Part shown: positions 45,282 through 55,784 of the stretch, piece by piece
How positions within the stretch are numbered: the first letter of the stretch is position 1
How the letters are laid out: the number at the start of each line of letters is the position of its first letter
Source of the DNA: Calothrix sp. CSU_2_0
GTDB lineage: Bacteria > Cyanobacteriota > Cyanobacteriia > Cyanobacteriales > Nostocaceae
Reading direction: 5' to 3'
Assembly (NCBI GenBank): GCA_012034595.1
Contig: JAAUPE010000002.1
Coordinates: forward strand, 33,682-97,681
Length of the DNA stretch: 64,000 nt
The notes under the pieces: model-generated
Told to the model about the DNA's origin: nothing
Databases searched by the model: none
What the model saw: the letters and a program-made list of their open reading frames with translations, nothing else
Made by a program: the position numbers and the translations under genes

Positions 45282-46019
45282 TTAATATGAGCTAATTGGT
45301 GGGAGTAAACCCAAATGTGGCAGCAAGTAGAATGAAACAATAAGCGCGATCGCGGAAGCTGCTATCCACAAAACCACATCTCGGTCAGAACTACGTAAAA
45401 AGCTTTGTAGAGTCAAAGGTGTTTTTTGCTTACTTAATGTTGGTTGTGGCAACTTATCGCGGTAATCTTTGCCATAGCGGGCAATTCTAGCAAAAGGTAA
45501 ATCACCTTGATTTTGTTGGGGTAAAATCCGTCGTCGTTGATAGGGGACTGTATTCGAGTTAAAATTATTTAGATACTCTTGAGTATTTAATAATTCATCG
45601 ATAAAGCCTTTTAGACCTTTGGTGGCTAAAACAATCGACCAAGCGAGAGTTTCGCGATCGCTATAAACCGAACGACCAAGAATGCGCTGAATACATATTT
45701 CTACGAAGCGATAATTATTGTTGCTGTCGTAATTTAATCGTCGAAATGAGTCCGAAGTTGCTAATCCGCGAATAAAATCTCTAACAGTAATTTGACCAGA
45801 TATAAGTTGCGATTCCAAATAAGGTTGACGATTACTTACTAACATTTGTTGCTCGTGGAAAACTTGATAGTAAGCTGCCCAAATCAACTCATCCATTGTC
45901 GCTGAGTTGAATACATTGGCTGTTGTGTAGATTCTCGGTTGTTCTTCCCCAGGTATTTCAAATCCGTTTACACGTTGATTTTGAGAGGAGGGAGAGTAGG
46001 TTAGTAGAGGAAGTGCCAT
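45282..46019 (-). CDS. cpcL: Phycobilisome rod linker with C-terminal membrane anchor (CpcL type)
   Basis: 245 residues. A Pfam00427 linker domain at about 20-150 (ATMDELIWAAYYQVFHEQQM, SGQITVRDFIRGLATSDSFR, YRFVEICIQRILGRSVYSD, WSIVLATKGLKGFIDELLN), followed by TQEYL. The C-terminal end has one hydrophobic helix, VVLWIAASAIALIVSFYLLP. CpcG rod-core linkers lack this; CpcL (CpcG2) has it, and joins phycocyanin rods to photosystem I without an allophycocyanin core. ATG with a weak Shine-Dalgarno; the 5' leader is AT-rich. Confidence 0.88.
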   Translation of the reverse strand: MALPLLTYSPSSQNQRVNGFEIPGEEQPRIYTTANVFNSATMDELIWAAYYQVFHEQQMLVSNRQPYLESQLISGQITVRDFIRGLATSDSFRRLNYDSNNNYRFVEICIQRILGRSVYSDRETLAWSIVLATKGLKGFIDELLNTQEYLNNFNSNTVPYQRRRILPQQNQGDLPFARIARYGKDYRDKLPQPTLSKQKTPLTLQSFLRSSDRDVVLWIAASAIALIVSFYLLPHLGLLPPISSY

Positions 46020-46278
46020 CGTAAAATCTATTTCTTAAAAACATCGATATCACTTTATCAAATTTAGTTTTGTCATAAATATAATGGTGAACAAAACATC
46101 ATTTTTATTTTCTATCTTAATGATTATAATTAGAGTGACATCTTCAATTTTTATTACGAATTCTATGTTTTTGTATTGTTTTTCGTTAAGGAATATTTAC
46201 AAATAGCTTGAAAGTTAGTAATTAAGGGCAATCAAGCTATTAGTACTAGCAAAAATGAGAATTTATCTTCATCAAAAG

Positions 46279-46830
46279 TTATGATTTTTGTTCGACTCCA
46301 AAACCGACTAACACAACTTCTTCGAGAGATTGTCCTTCGGGGGGACGACGGTAGGATAGAATACGACGGATGCGAAAGCTGGGGTTAATCATGAGAATGG
46401 AGTCAACAGCGACTACACGGGTATAGTTGGTAGTCATTAATAGCTCGTTTTTAGTAGCGTCAAAGTGAAAATCTGCGATGATGGGACGTTCCTCTTCGTA
46501 GGCGCGATCGCGAAGATATTTCCCTTGTAAAATGGTTGAGTCATTGGATTGGGTGACAAATAGCATATTCAACTGCTGGGAAACCTTCTCACCTTTTTCG
46601 GAAACGGTTTGAAACTCCAAATGATAACCCGGTAGAATACTTAAATCAGCAGGTACATCAAAATTATTATCTTGAATCACCTTGAGTTTGAGTTCATCGG
46701 TAATTGGTTCGACATTAAATTCAGTGTGCGATCGCTCGACTTCCTGCTGTGTTAGATAATGATAAGTACGTTCTGTTGTCCAGTTACCAACACAATTATC
46801 AAAAAATTTTTGAAATTCTGAGATAGGCAT
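46279..46830 (-). CDS. Diverged CpeS/CpcU-like protein
   Basis: 183 residues from ATG 46830 (MPISEFQKFFDNCVGNWTTE); an upstream in-frame TTG at 46866 is less likely. The lipocalin-type CpcS pattern is visible: FDNCVGNWTTERTYHYLT, LQGKYLRDRAYEEERPII, NELLMTTNYTRVVAVDSILM, INPSFRIRRILSYRRPPEGQ. It is closer to the CpcU/CpcV side than to CpeS at 43428. It may be a lyase partner or a non-catalytic subunit. Lies between the linker and the ankyrin gene. Confidence 0.82.
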   Translation of the reverse strand: MPISEFQKFFDNCVGNWTTERTYHYLTQQEVERSHTEFNVEPITDELKLKVIQDNNFDVPADLSILPGYHLEFQTVSEKGEKVSQQLNMLFVTQSNDSTILQGKYLRDRAYEEERPIIADFHFDATKNELLMTTNYTRVVAVDSILMINPSFRIRRILSYRRPPEGQSLEEVVLVGFGVEQKS

Positions 46831-46923
46831 ATTATTGGGGATTGGGAAATGGGTATGCTGAATCAAGATATAAACTCTTACTTCTGCGTCTCCTCGTCTT
46901 CACGCGAGATAAACTCATACCAA

Positions 46924-47616
46924 TTATTCCACAGCTCCGGCACGTTTTAATAACTCCACAATTGCAGCAGAACCAACTATTTTTCTCGCTTCAGTCAAAG
47001 CAGTACTACCATAATCATTTCTCAAATTGACATCAGCATTATTTTCCAACAAAAGTGCAACCGACGCACCATGTCCTCTGACTGCTGCTAACATCAATGG
47101 TGTCCAACCAACAACATTAGTAGCATTAATATTTGCACCGCATTCAATCAAAACTTTAATAGCATCACTTTGACCATTATCAGCAGCTATGTGTAAAGCT
47201 GTATCCCCGATATAGTTTCCCACATTGACATCAATACCTCGTTCGATAAAAGCTTTGATATATTCTGCATAACCTTTACGGGATACTGACATCAAAACAT
47301 TTTCTCGGTAATTATTATCGCCATTTATATCCGCTCCTTTTTCTAACAAAGCATCTATAACATAAGGATAATTCGATTCGACTGCGTACATAAGAGCAGT
47401 ATAATTAGAGTCATTTCTCGCATTGACATCAGCTCCATGTTCGAGCAAAAAATCGACAACATTGAGATAACCTTCACCAGCAGCCATCATTAAAGCTGTC
47501 ATACTGCCTTTACTTAGTGCATTTACATTTGCACCTTGGCTAATTGAGCTTTCAATTACAGCCATATCACCTCGAATAGCAGCAAAAATTAGTAATTCGT
47601 CGAGATTTTCGTTCAC
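46924..47616 (-). CDS. Ankyrin-repeat protein
   Basis: 230 residues with about six ankyrin repeats, e.g. TALMMAAGEGYLNVVDFLLE then HGADVNARNDS, and TPLMLAAVRGHGASVALLLE then NNADVNLRND. Ankyrin stacks bind other proteins; no other domain is present. Its place within the phycobilisome lyase/linker group suggests it helps assembly or degradation of a phycobiliprotein complex; that is inference from location only. Confidence 0.9.
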   Translation of the reverse strand: MNENLDELLIFAAIRGDMAVIESSISQGANVNALSKGSMTALMMAAGEGYLNVVDFLLEHGADVNARNDSNYTALMYAVESNYPYVIDALLEKGADINGDNNYRENVLMSVSRKGYAEYIKAFIERGIDVNVGNYIGDTALHIAADNGQSDAIKVLIECGANINATNVVGWTPLMLAAVRGHGASVALLLENNADVNLRNDYGSTALTEARKIVGSAAIVELLKRAGAVE

Positions 47617-47690
47617 GATTTTAAAGGAAAAAGGAATGTATTGATGCGATATATCGCGTCACTTTGGTTTTTTTGCCCATTACCAAAATA

Positions 47691-48290
47691 TCAATATTTA
47701 AACGCTGACATTTTGGCAATTAAATGGTCAAAATAAGGTGCGATTTGCGTAGTAATGCCTTCGGGAATTCCATCTTTTTGACTTGGTTCGCAGCGTTTTA
47801 AACTTGCTGTCTTAATCCCTTCTAATCCGAGTATCATTGCTTCTAAAGGTACTTCCAACTCTTCGTACAACAATTTCATATAATTTAACCCTTCAGAACT
47901 AGTATATTGGGTATGCTGTCCCCCGATTCCGTAAGTAATGCAGCGTAAAAAGTGCCAAAAATCACGCCAACAAGCTGACGCTCGCTCTGGTGGATAAAGA
48001 CTACCTCCGGGGCTAGTGATGTCAGGATATTCTATTAATACTTGTTCACGCGCTTCATCTATAATTTCCGAAACGCGATCGCGCAAATTTTTAACTACGT
48101 CTATATACGCAATTCTATTTGGTGTCAGTGATTTTATTTGCTCTAAATCGATATCCGTCAGGTATTTACCAGAATCATCAGCAGCTTGGAAAATCTTGAT
48201 AGCTTCGAGTGGATGGGAAGTTTGCCATTCTGCAAAGCTGACTATACGAGATTTAGCAATTAGTTCTTTAACTGTTTCTGTTAATGTCAT
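47691..48290 (-). CDS. Phycobiliprotein-like globin paralogue
   Basis: 199 residues, longer than the usual 160-177. The phycobiliprotein core is visible: IDEAREQVLIEYPDITSPG, then RASACWRDFWHFLRCITYGI with a Cys at the chromophore-84 position (usual CxRDxxYYLR), and LLYEELEVPLEAMILGLEGI. N-terminal and C-terminal ends (KRCEPSQKDGIPEGITTQIA) are unusual. It may bind a bilin, but the extra Trp and Phe near the site make that uncertain. Divergent from the HEAT lyase gene with 119 bp between, which fits co-regulation. Confidence 0.82.
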   Translation of the reverse strand: MTLTETVKELIAKSRIVSFAEWQTSHPLEAIKIFQAADDSGKYLTDIDLEQIKSLTPNRIAYIDVVKNLRDRVSEIIDEAREQVLIEYPDITSPGGSLYPPERASACWRDFWHFLRCITYGIGGQHTQYTSSEGLNYMKLLYEELEVPLEAMILGLEGIKTASLKRCEPSQKDGIPEGITTQIAPYFDHLIAKMSAFKY

Positions 48291-48409
48291 TGGTTTTGTT
48301 GTTAATGGTTGTTACAAGTTAAAGTCATCGTATTTAATTTTTGCCACGACGATCCCATGACCAGGAAAACTGTAAAATAAAGCAACAATCGATATTTGCT
48401 GCCTGTTGC

Positions 48410-49072
48410 ATGGAACTTGACCAAATCGAAGTAAATCTGAGAAACCCCGACTATCAGTATCGCTTAAAAGCGATCGCAGCGCTTAAGGATTACAGTGCGG
48501 AAGTAGCAGTGCCAATCTTGCGAAATCATGTGCATGATTCCGAGTTTTTAGTGCGTTCTTTTGTTGCGATGGGTTTGGGTAAGCAACCCACAGCCGACTC
48601 TTTCGCCGCTCTGATTGAAATGGTAAAATTTGACGATACGCCAAATGTTCGTGCTGAGGCAGCAAATTCTTTGTCGTTATTTGGTAAAATTGCAGCACCA
48701 CAACTTGTAAAAGTATTTTTTCAAGATGACCACTGGATTGTTCGCCGTACTATTCTGGCAGCGCTGGTAGAATTAGAATGTGCTAATGAATTGTTTGATG
48801 TTTGCGTTCAAGCTATCCAAGATGAAGATACAACCGTACAAGAATCTGGTGTTGATGCGTTGGGATGTCTGGCAAATACTAACGTTCACCTTTCGGTATT
48901 ATCTCAATTATTGGGGCTTGTGGGTCACGAATCTTGGCGAATGCGTCAGCGTACAGTTTATGCGTTGAAGCGATTTCAAGATTATCAAGCGAAGGAAGCG
49001 TTACGTTTAATGCGTCAAGACGAAGATTATCGCGTTGTTGGTGCAGTATTAGAAGATTTGCTACCAAAATAA
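48410..49072 (+). CDS. HEAT-repeat bilin lyase/NblB-like protein
   Basis: 220 residues from ATG 48410 (MELDQIEVNLRNPDYQYRLK); an earlier in-frame ATG-like start at 48341 adds an unlikely leader. It is all HEAT-like repeats: YRLKAIAALKDYSAEVAVPI, SFVAMGLGKQPTADSFAALI, WIVRRTILAALVELECANEL, MRQRTVYALKRFQDYQAKEA. This matches the PBS lyase HEAT-like family (CpcE/F, CpeY/Z, NblB, IaiH). It may add or remove bilin, or chaperone. Divergent from the phycobiliprotein-like gene. Confidence 0.85.
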   Translation: MELDQIEVNLRNPDYQYRLKAIAALKDYSAEVAVPILRNHVHDSEFLVRSFVAMGLGKQPTADSFAALIEMVKFDDTPNVRAEAANSLSLFGKIAAPQLVKVFFQDDHWIVRRTILAALVELECANELFDVCVQAIQDEDTTVQESGVDALGCLANTNVHLSVLSQLLGLVGHESWRMRQRTVYALKRFQDYQAKEALRLMRQDEDYRVVGAVLEDLLPK

Positions 49073-49332
49073 AGCGCGTTTTTGCCCATACCCTTGGGGT
49101 TGAACGTCTAAATTAAATATTCCATAATCAATCAGGGTGGGATATTCCCACCCATACATTACCACCAAATGCGATCGCCATTTTCATCAACTCGTGCTTG
49201 TCGAATCACATCAGAAATTTCTTCTACATCTTTAATTCCCAAGTAAACCAGGTTTATAAAAAGGTAAAAAATCTTTATTTTATCTACCCTGGTAAATAAA
49301 TTAAAATCATTTTGTAACTATACGGTTGTCTT
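49073..49332. other. Spacer with a short minus-strand fragment
   Basis: On the minus strand about 49150-49240 reads LGIKDVEEISDVIRQARVDE then NGDRIWW and a stop, protein-like but without ATG; probably a gene remnant. Otherwise AT-rich, and no hairpin of note. Confidence 0.3.
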
Positions 49333-49533
49333 ATGTTTGTTCAAGATTTAGTCATGTGTCTGCAACTTTCCGCAAATAAATATATGCATCGCAATCTGAG
49401 ACAAAAAGCTGCCGATTGCTATTTAAATCCCCCTTGTGGTTGTGTCAACCCCGGAAAAGAAATCGAGTGCGAAAGCTGCGAATACTTAGAGTCTTGCTTA
49501 TCTCGCTGCCATTCTTCTGCTAGTAATTCCTAA
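49333..49533 (+). CDS. Small Cys-rich protein
   Basis: 66 residues with eight Cys, seven of them in the last 40 residues: DCYLNPPCGCVNPGKEIECE then SCEYLESCLSRC. The spacing suggests a zinc or iron-sulfur site or a knot of disulfides; no known family was recognised. ATG at 49333 has TTGTCTTATG without a clear Shine-Dalgarno. It lies 88 bp before the permease gene on the same strand. Confidence 0.6.
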   Translation: MFVQDLVMCLQLSANKYMHRNLRQKAADCYLNPPCGCVNPGKEIECESCEYLESCLSRCHSSASNS

Positions 49534-49621
49534 ATTATTAATATATCCAACTGACTATTGACTGAATATCGCATTTGTGTTATGACGATGTTAATATAAA
49601 TAAAAATTAAATTTTAAAAGC

Positions 49622-50425
49622 GTGAATATTCCCTCATCATCTCACAAGCCGCGTGTCGCGTCATGGCAAGCGGTTTTCTCGTTCCTAATGTTTATTTTTA
49701 TGTACCTACCGATTGGGGTACTGGCTTTTTATAGCTTTAATAAATCACCTTATAGTGCTGGATGGGAAGGGTTTACTTTTAATTGGTATCAAAAATTATT
49801 TAGTGACGATCGCATTCTTTCATCTCTAAAAAATAGCTTGGTAGTTGGTGTCAGCGCTGTGGCAATTTCTGCTGTCTTAGGAACTTTGATGGCAGTTGGT
49901 TTAGCACGCTATAGCTTTCCCGGCAAGGGTTTATATCGAGGAGTCGCTTATCTACCCTTAATTATCCCTGATATTGCGATCGCAGTTGCAACACTTGTAT
50001 TTCTGGCTGCGTTTGCTGTTCCGTTGAGTATATCGACAATTGTGGCAGCACATATAGTTTTTTGTATCGCTTATATCGGGTTGGTAGTGTCTTCTCGTTT
50101 GACAAACCTCGATCCGCATTTGGAAGAAGCAGCACTAGATTTAGGTGCAAACCCAGTCCAAGCTTTTATTCAAGTTCTATTACCCCAACTAGCACCTGCA
50201 ATTATCGCAGGATGTTTACTGGCTTTTGTCCTCAGTTTGGATGATTTTCTCATTGCCAGTTTTACTGCTGGTAGCGGTTCTAATACTCTGCCAATGGAAA
50301 TTTTTAGCCGCATTCGTACAGGAGTTAAGCCAGATATTAATGCCTTGAGTGTTATTCTCATCACAGCGTCGTCATTTATCGCTGGGATTGCTGAGTTAAT
50401 TCGAGTTAGAGGGGAACAGCGTTAG
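49622..50425 (+). CDS. potC: ABC permease PotC-like (spermidine/putrescine type)
   Basis: 267 residues from GTG 49622. About six membrane helices; N-terminal MFIFMYLPIGVLAFYSFNKS and FTFNWYQKLFSDDRILSSLK match PotC. The ABC-contact EAA loop is EEAALDLGANPVQAFIQVLL. Such permeases pair with PotB, an ATPase PotA and a binding protein PotD; none of these is adjacent, so it is an orphan here and must use partners elsewhere. It could serve polyamine or another substrate. Confidence 0.85.
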   Translation: MNIPSSSHKPRVASWQAVFSFLMFIFMYLPIGVLAFYSFNKSPYSAGWEGFTFNWYQKLFSDDRILSSLKNSLVVGVSAVAISAVLGTLMAVGLARYSFPGKGLYRGVAYLPLIIPDIAIAVATLVFLAAFAVPLSISTIVAAHIVFCIAYIGLVVSSRLTNLDPHLEEAALDLGANPVQAFIQVLLPQLAPAIIAGCLLAFVLSLDDFLIASFTAGSGSNTLPMEIFSRIRTGVKPDINALSVILITASSFIAGIAELIRVRGEQR

Positions 50426-50796
50426 ACTTAATATCTTTGCAAGTTTCCTCTGAATATCCAGGAAATTACCCCCCGTAATCCCCCAATACATCGGGGAAAA
50501 ACTAGAAATATAATTCTCTCCCCTACCAGCAGGTTAGATACTGTCTTCTGTCACCTATATCTTAGCGCTAAAGCTCAGTCACGAAGAGTGCTGAGATATA
50601 AGCGACTCGTGCGCGAAAGTGCCCACAGGGATGCATCCCCGTAGCGCATTTCGCAGTTTTAACCGCATTCAGCATTAATTTTTGGTACAGGGCATTGCAT
50701 GATAATATGTTTGAATTAGTAATATCCTGCCAAGTGCTGATATTCTAGAGTTTGGGATTACTTTAATTTGCATAAACGCTCGAAAGTCAGTTTTGT
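50426..50796. other. Spacer before DUF928 gene
   Basis: No gene. TATATCTTAGC (50569-50579) and GCTGAGATATA (50600-50610) form an imperfect inverted repeat. The rest is repeat-like (AGTGCCCACAGGGATGCATC). Confidence 0.35.
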
Positions 50797-51525
50797 ATGC
50801 ATACAATAAATAAGTTCTTATTTAGATACTTACAGCTTGGGACTGCCTTATTAATAACATTGTCTGCGATGAATGTATGGACAATGCCGAGTACAGCAGC
50901 GAGAGTAGTTTTTAAACCACCAGGCGATCGCGCACCAAAAACTTCGGCAGGAGGTGCATCACGGGATGTTTCAACTTGCGGGATTGCCAATGATAATAGC
51001 GCTGTCGAGCAAAACGTTACCCCTCTATTACCTAAAAGTAATATTGGTCTAACTTTAGCAGAACATCCAACAATCTTCGTTTATATCCCTGAAACCAACG
51101 CCAAAACTGTATTTTTCAGCATTCAGGATATTAACGATAATAATATTTACCAGAATTACTTCAATTTACCCCACAAATCTGGTATAATGCAGGTCGATAT
51201 GCCAATGTTTTCACCAGGATTGAAAGTTAACCAAAAGTACAAATGGTCGCTAGCAATGATTTGTACTCCATATTTGGAGCCAGATAGCCCGTTTGTGAGC
51301 GGATGGATTCAACGGGTTAATTATCGCAACAATTCTCAAAATTTGGCTGTGACTTTGGATTCGGCAATTAAGTTAGCGGCATCGGGTTTGTGGTACGATA
51401 CCCTTTCAATGCTGGCAGAATTACGTCGAACACAACCCAATAATCAAGCTTTTGCGACATCGTGGCAAGATTTGCTCAAATCTGTTGATTTAAATGCGAT
51501 CGCAAATAAACCAGTGATAAATTAA
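50797..51525 (+). CDS. DUF928 family exported protein
   Basis: 242 residues. Signal peptide FLFRYLQLGTALLITLSAMN, with AVWTMPSTAARVV-like cleavage near residue 37. The body follows the DUF928 pattern: PPGDRAPKTSAGGASRD, TLAEHPTIFVYIPETNAKTV, FSPGLKVNQKYKWSLAMICT, GWIQRVNY. Function is unknown. In cyanobacteria this family is often found beside CHASE2 and CHAT genes, as it is here; about 200 bp separates it from the CHASE2 kinase on the same strand. Confidence 0.88.
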   Translation: MHTINKFLFRYLQLGTALLITLSAMNVWTMPSTAARVVFKPPGDRAPKTSAGGASRDVSTCGIANDNSAVEQNVTPLLPKSNIGLTLAEHPTIFVYIPETNAKTVFFSIQDINDNNIYQNYFNLPHKSGIMQVDMPMFSPGLKVNQKYKWSLAMICTPYLEPDSPFVSGWIQRVNYRNNSQNLAVTLDSAIKLAASGLWYDTLSMLAELRRTQPNNQAFATSWQDLLKSVDLNAIANKPVIN

Positions 51526-51726
51526 TCTAATTTAGTTCGTTTAAAGACTATTTTGAATTTGTTCATATTCTCAACAATTAACTTTTTGAGAGTTAATTTG
51601 ATGTGTAACAGCAGAGCAAAAATACTCAAGGAGGTTAATAGCTAGCGATTAGTTGCTTTTATACAACCAATAGAGTATTGGTAACTAAGAAAGAACTAAC
51701 AACATAACATCTTAAATCAAGCTCAG

Positions 51727-54475
51727 ATGCGGTCAAAACTAAAAAAACTAGTTTGGGAATGGCGTATTTTCTTAGTTGTATCTCCGACTGTGGCAGTGTG
51801 TGTCATTATCGCAAATATACTAGGGTGTTTTCAATTGCTAGAATGGGCAACATTAGAGCAGTTTTTTGCCATTCGTCCGCAGAAAACAATCGACAATCGG
51901 ATTTTAATTGTCACGGTTGATGAAGAAGACATCATCAAAAGCGGTAAACCTATTATTCCCGATGGAATTCTTGCTAGTGCAATCAAAAAAATTAGCGCTA
52001 ACAATCCTGCCGCAATTGGAATGGACTTTTACCGTGACTTGCCTGTAGAACCAGGACATCAACAATTAGTTGAGGTAATGAAAAATACACCTAACTTAAT
52101 TGGTGTAAAGAAATTAGCGGGTGAAACAGTCGCCACATCTCCAACTTTAGCAGAACGCGATCGCATTGCTCTGTCCGATTTGATTTATGATAGCGATGGT
52201 AAAGTTAGACGGGCTTTGTTGACTATTGAAGGTGAGAAAGGCGAGTTTTACGAAGGTTTAGCTACCAGACTAAGTCTCATATATCTAGAATCCAAAGGAA
52301 TTAAATTAGAGCAGGTAAATGATAGCGAGAGCATTCTGAAATTAGGGAAAGCTATATTTACACCACTTCAAAAAAATCAAGAGTTTAATTATGGTGCTGC
52401 AAATGTAGGGGGATATCAAATCTTCTTAGATTTTCATGGTTATAAAGAAAAATTTAATACAGTCAAATTACGAGATTTATTGGTAAACATAGTACCCGCA
52501 GAAAAAATCCGCGATCGCATTGTTTTGATTGGTTCGATTGCCCCAAGCAGCAATGATTTCCACTATGTTGGATATCGAGATAAGTGGAACCATGAAAATG
52601 AGAGAATGGAAGGGATAATAGTTCATGCGAATATTGTTAGTCAAATATTGAACGCAGCTATCGATGGCAAACCGTTATTACGTGGTTGGAGTAGATTGAG
52701 TGCATGGCTTTGGGTTTTGTGTTGGTCGATAATTGGTAGTGGTGTTAGCTTATATTTACTCAAAACTAGAGTTTCCCGCAAGACAATTCCGGGGTTATTA
52801 GCAGTAGGAATTATATTTATCATCGTTACAATTGTTGCTTGCAGTTATACAGGGTTTATTCTGGGATGGTGGATACCTTCCGTATCTCCAATTCTGGCTT
52901 TATTGTTATCTGCGATCGCAACTACGATTTTTGATAAACAGACGCAACTCGAATTTGCGAATAACCAGATGCAAGAATATTTGCGTACCCTCGAACAGAA
53001 AGTCAACGAGCGTACCCAAGAATTAGCAACAGCAAAAAGCATCGCAGACGTAGCCAACCAAGCTAAAAGCGAGTTTCTCGCGAACATGAGCCATGAATTG
53101 CGTACACCACTCAATGGTATATTAGGATACGCGCAAATTTTACAGCGATCGCAAAGCATCAGTGATGGGGAACGAAATGGAGTCAGCATCATTCATGAAT
53201 GTGGTTCACACCTATTAACTCTAATTAACGATATTTTAGATTTATCAAAAATTGAAGCACGAAAGTTAGAGTTACAAAATAGTAATTTTCATTTTCATTC
53301 TTTTTTGACAGGAATTGTGGAGATATGTCGCATTCGTGCCGAGCAAAAAAGAATTTCTTTTGTTGTAGAACTCGATTCCGAGTTACCAGTGCTGTATTTT
53401 CAGATGAAAAAAGATTGCGGCAAATTCTGATTAATTTAATTGGTAATGCAATTAAGTTTACGGAAATTGGTCAAGTTTTATTTAAAGTTAAAACGATTGA
53501 TTTTCAGTTAGAAACCCAAAGATTACGATTTGAAATTATCGATACTGGGGTGGGTATGACACAACAACAGCAAGACAAAATATTTTTACCATTTGAACAA
53601 GTTGGAGACAATAAAAAACAAATAGAAGGTACGGGTTTGGGACTGGCAATTAGTTCAAAGCTTGCCGAACTTATGGGTAGTAAAATTCAATTAGAAAGTA
53701 GCTTAGGAGCAGGTAGTAAATTTTGGCTAGACTTAGATTTAGCGATTTCTAGTGAATGGTCAAAAGCTGCTCCAATATCCCCAATTAAAAATATAATTGG
53801 TATTCGCGGTCAGGCAAATAAAATACTTATTATTGATGACCAAGAAGACAATCGTTCAATTATAGTTAACCTTCTAAAACCTATTGGTTTTAATTGCTAT
53901 GAAGCTGCTAATGGTCAAGATGCTTTAATTCAAGCAGAACAAATTCAACCTGATTTAATTATCTCAGATTTGGCAATGCCAGTAATGGATGGTTTTGAAT
54001 TTGCACGAGCAATCAAAAATCATCCAACTTTACAAAAAACAGTTATTATTATCTCTTCTGCCAGTGTATTTGAAGCAGATAAAAATAATAGTTTGGCAGC
54101 AGGAGCAGATGATTTTTTGGCAAAACCAGTTCAACTACATACTTTATTAGATTTGTTAAAGAAACATCTAAGAATTGAATTTATTTATGCTAATTTTCCA
54201 GCAAAAGAAAATCAAGATAGGCAGAATTTAAATCTAATAAATATAATCACTTATCCTCCCTCAGTAGAAATAGACAAAATTCTCGATTTGGCAAAGCGAG
54301 GAAACATTAAAGGTATTCAATTAATTTTAGATACTATGGAAAGAGAAAATCAAAATTATCTACCTTTATAGTTACTATTCGTGAGTTAGCAGATAATTTT
54401 CAAATTAAAAAGATTCGAGAATATATACAAAATATACAAACAATGCAAAATATTCAGGTTGAGATAAATGACTAA
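51727..54475 (+). CDS. CHASE2 hybrid histidine kinase, frame broken at two sites
   Basis: As written it ends at 53430 and resumes in another frame from about 53325 to 54371. One base added at 53386-53388 (ACCAGT) and one at TTT 54365-54367 give a single ~916-residue kinase ending in VEIND with TAA at 54473-54475. Domains: an N-terminal membrane helix, CHASE2 sensor (about 40-330; [40 protein letters not shown]), three membrane helices (about 320-400), HisKA ([16 protein letters not shown]), HATPase ([24 protein letters not shown]) and REC ([25 protein letters not shown]). The final stop overlaps the next gene's ATG. Sensor ligand unknown. Confidence 0.88.
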
Positions 54476-55784
54476 ATATTTTTTTGAAAAAGCGACAATT
54501 TTGATAGTAGACGATAATCAAAACAATCTTAAAGTATTGTGTGATGCGATCGCAGATTCAGGATGGGAGATTTTAGTTGCGCTCGATGGAGAAAGTGCAG
54601 TAGAACAAGCTGTGTATGCTCAACCAAATTTAATCTTATTAGATGTCATGATGTCGGGGATTGATGGGTTTGAAACTTGCGAAAAACTCAAATCTAATTC
54701 GGAAACTCGGGAGATTCCGATAATTTTCATGACAGCGCTTTCTGATACAATTGATAAAGTTAAAGGTCTTTCTATCGGTGGTGTTGATTATGTAACAAAA
54801 CCGTTTCATACCGAAGAAGTATTAGCAAGAATTAACGTACATCTGAAGCTTTATTCTTTAACAAAACAACTTGAAGAGCAAAAAATAGAGTTGGAACAGC
54901 ATGTTGCGGAGCGAACTAAAGAATTAACTCAAGCATTGAAGGATTTAAAACAATCCCAACTGCAACTAGTTCAGAGTGAAAAAATGTCAACTCTTGGTCA
55001 ATTAGTTGCTAGTGTTGCTCACGAAATTAACAATCCAGTTGGATTTATTACGGGAAATTTAAGCCATTTAACAGAGTATACCTCGAAATTGATAAATCAC
55101 CTGCAAATGTACCGTAAGTTTTATACGGAACCTCATGAAGAAATCGATCAAAATGCTCAAAAAATTTATTTAGATGATTTGATGAGAGAAACACCAGAAA
55201 TTATATCTTCAATGGAAGTTGGGATTGACCGAATTTTCAATATTAGCACCAGCTTAAAAAATTTTTCCCGTTCCGATACTTCGAGTAAAATTGAATTTGA
55301 TATTCATGAAGGGATTAATAGTACTTTGATGATTCTTAAACATCGACTCAAAGCTAATAAAAAACATTCTCCTATAGAAATTATTAAAAAATATGGTAAT
55401 TTACCACTTGTTAGCTGTTATCCAGGACAAATAAATCAAGTATTTATGAATATTATTGCGAATGCGATTGATGCCTTAGAGGATGTCGAAACAAATCAAA
55501 AAAAACATCACAACTTAAACATTACAATTAGTACGACTGTCGAGCGCGATCGCAACTGTGTTAAAATTTTGATTCAAGATAACGGTTTGGGGATGGATGC
55601 AGAAACAAAGGAAAAAATATTTGAGCAATTTTTCACCACAAAATTAGTCGGTAAAGGAACGGGATTAGGATTATCAATTAGTCGTCACATAGTTGAAGAA
55701 AAGCATCAAGGCAAAATTTACTGTATTTCCTCATTGGGAGAAGGTACAAAGTTTGTAGTTGAGATACCAATTAATACTTTATAA
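54468..55784 (+). CDS. Response regulator-histidine kinase
   Basis: 438 residues. REC at 8-125 ([42 protein letters not shown]), coiled linker, HisKA with H in [20 protein letters not shown], and HATPase ([40 protein letters not shown]). No membrane segment. It begins 8 bp before the end of the CHASE2 kinase, so it is probably translated together with it and may take phosphate from it. Confidence 0.92.
   Translation: MTKYFFEKATILIVDDNQNNLKVLCDAIADSGWEILVALDGESAVEQAVYAQPNLILLDVMMSGIDGFETCEKLKSNSETREIPIIFMTALSDTIDKVKGLSIGGVDYVTKPFHTEEVLARINVHLKLYSLTKQLEEQKIELEQHVAERTKELTQALKDLKQSQLQLVQSEKMSTLGQLVASVAHEINNPVGFITGNLSHLTEYTSKLINHLQMYRKFYTEPHEEIDQNAQKIYLDDLMRETPEIISSMEVGIDRIFNISTSLKNFSRSDTSSKIEFDIHEGINSTLMILKHRLKANKKHSPIEIIKKYGNLPLVSCYPGQINQVFMNIIANAIDALEDVETNQKKHHNLNITISTTVERDRNCVKILIQDNGLGMDAETKEKIFEQFFTTKLVGKGTGLGLSISRHIVEEKHQGKIYCISSLGEGTKFVVEIPINTL

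Noticed and set aside
47691..48290. Ordinary phycocyanin or allophycocyanin subunit
   Set aside because: Too long and too diverged at the chromophore region; no paired subunit gene beside it.
49150..49240. Small gene ending DENGDRIWW on the minus strand
   Set aside because: No ATG or ribosome site, only about 30 codons; listed as spacer content.
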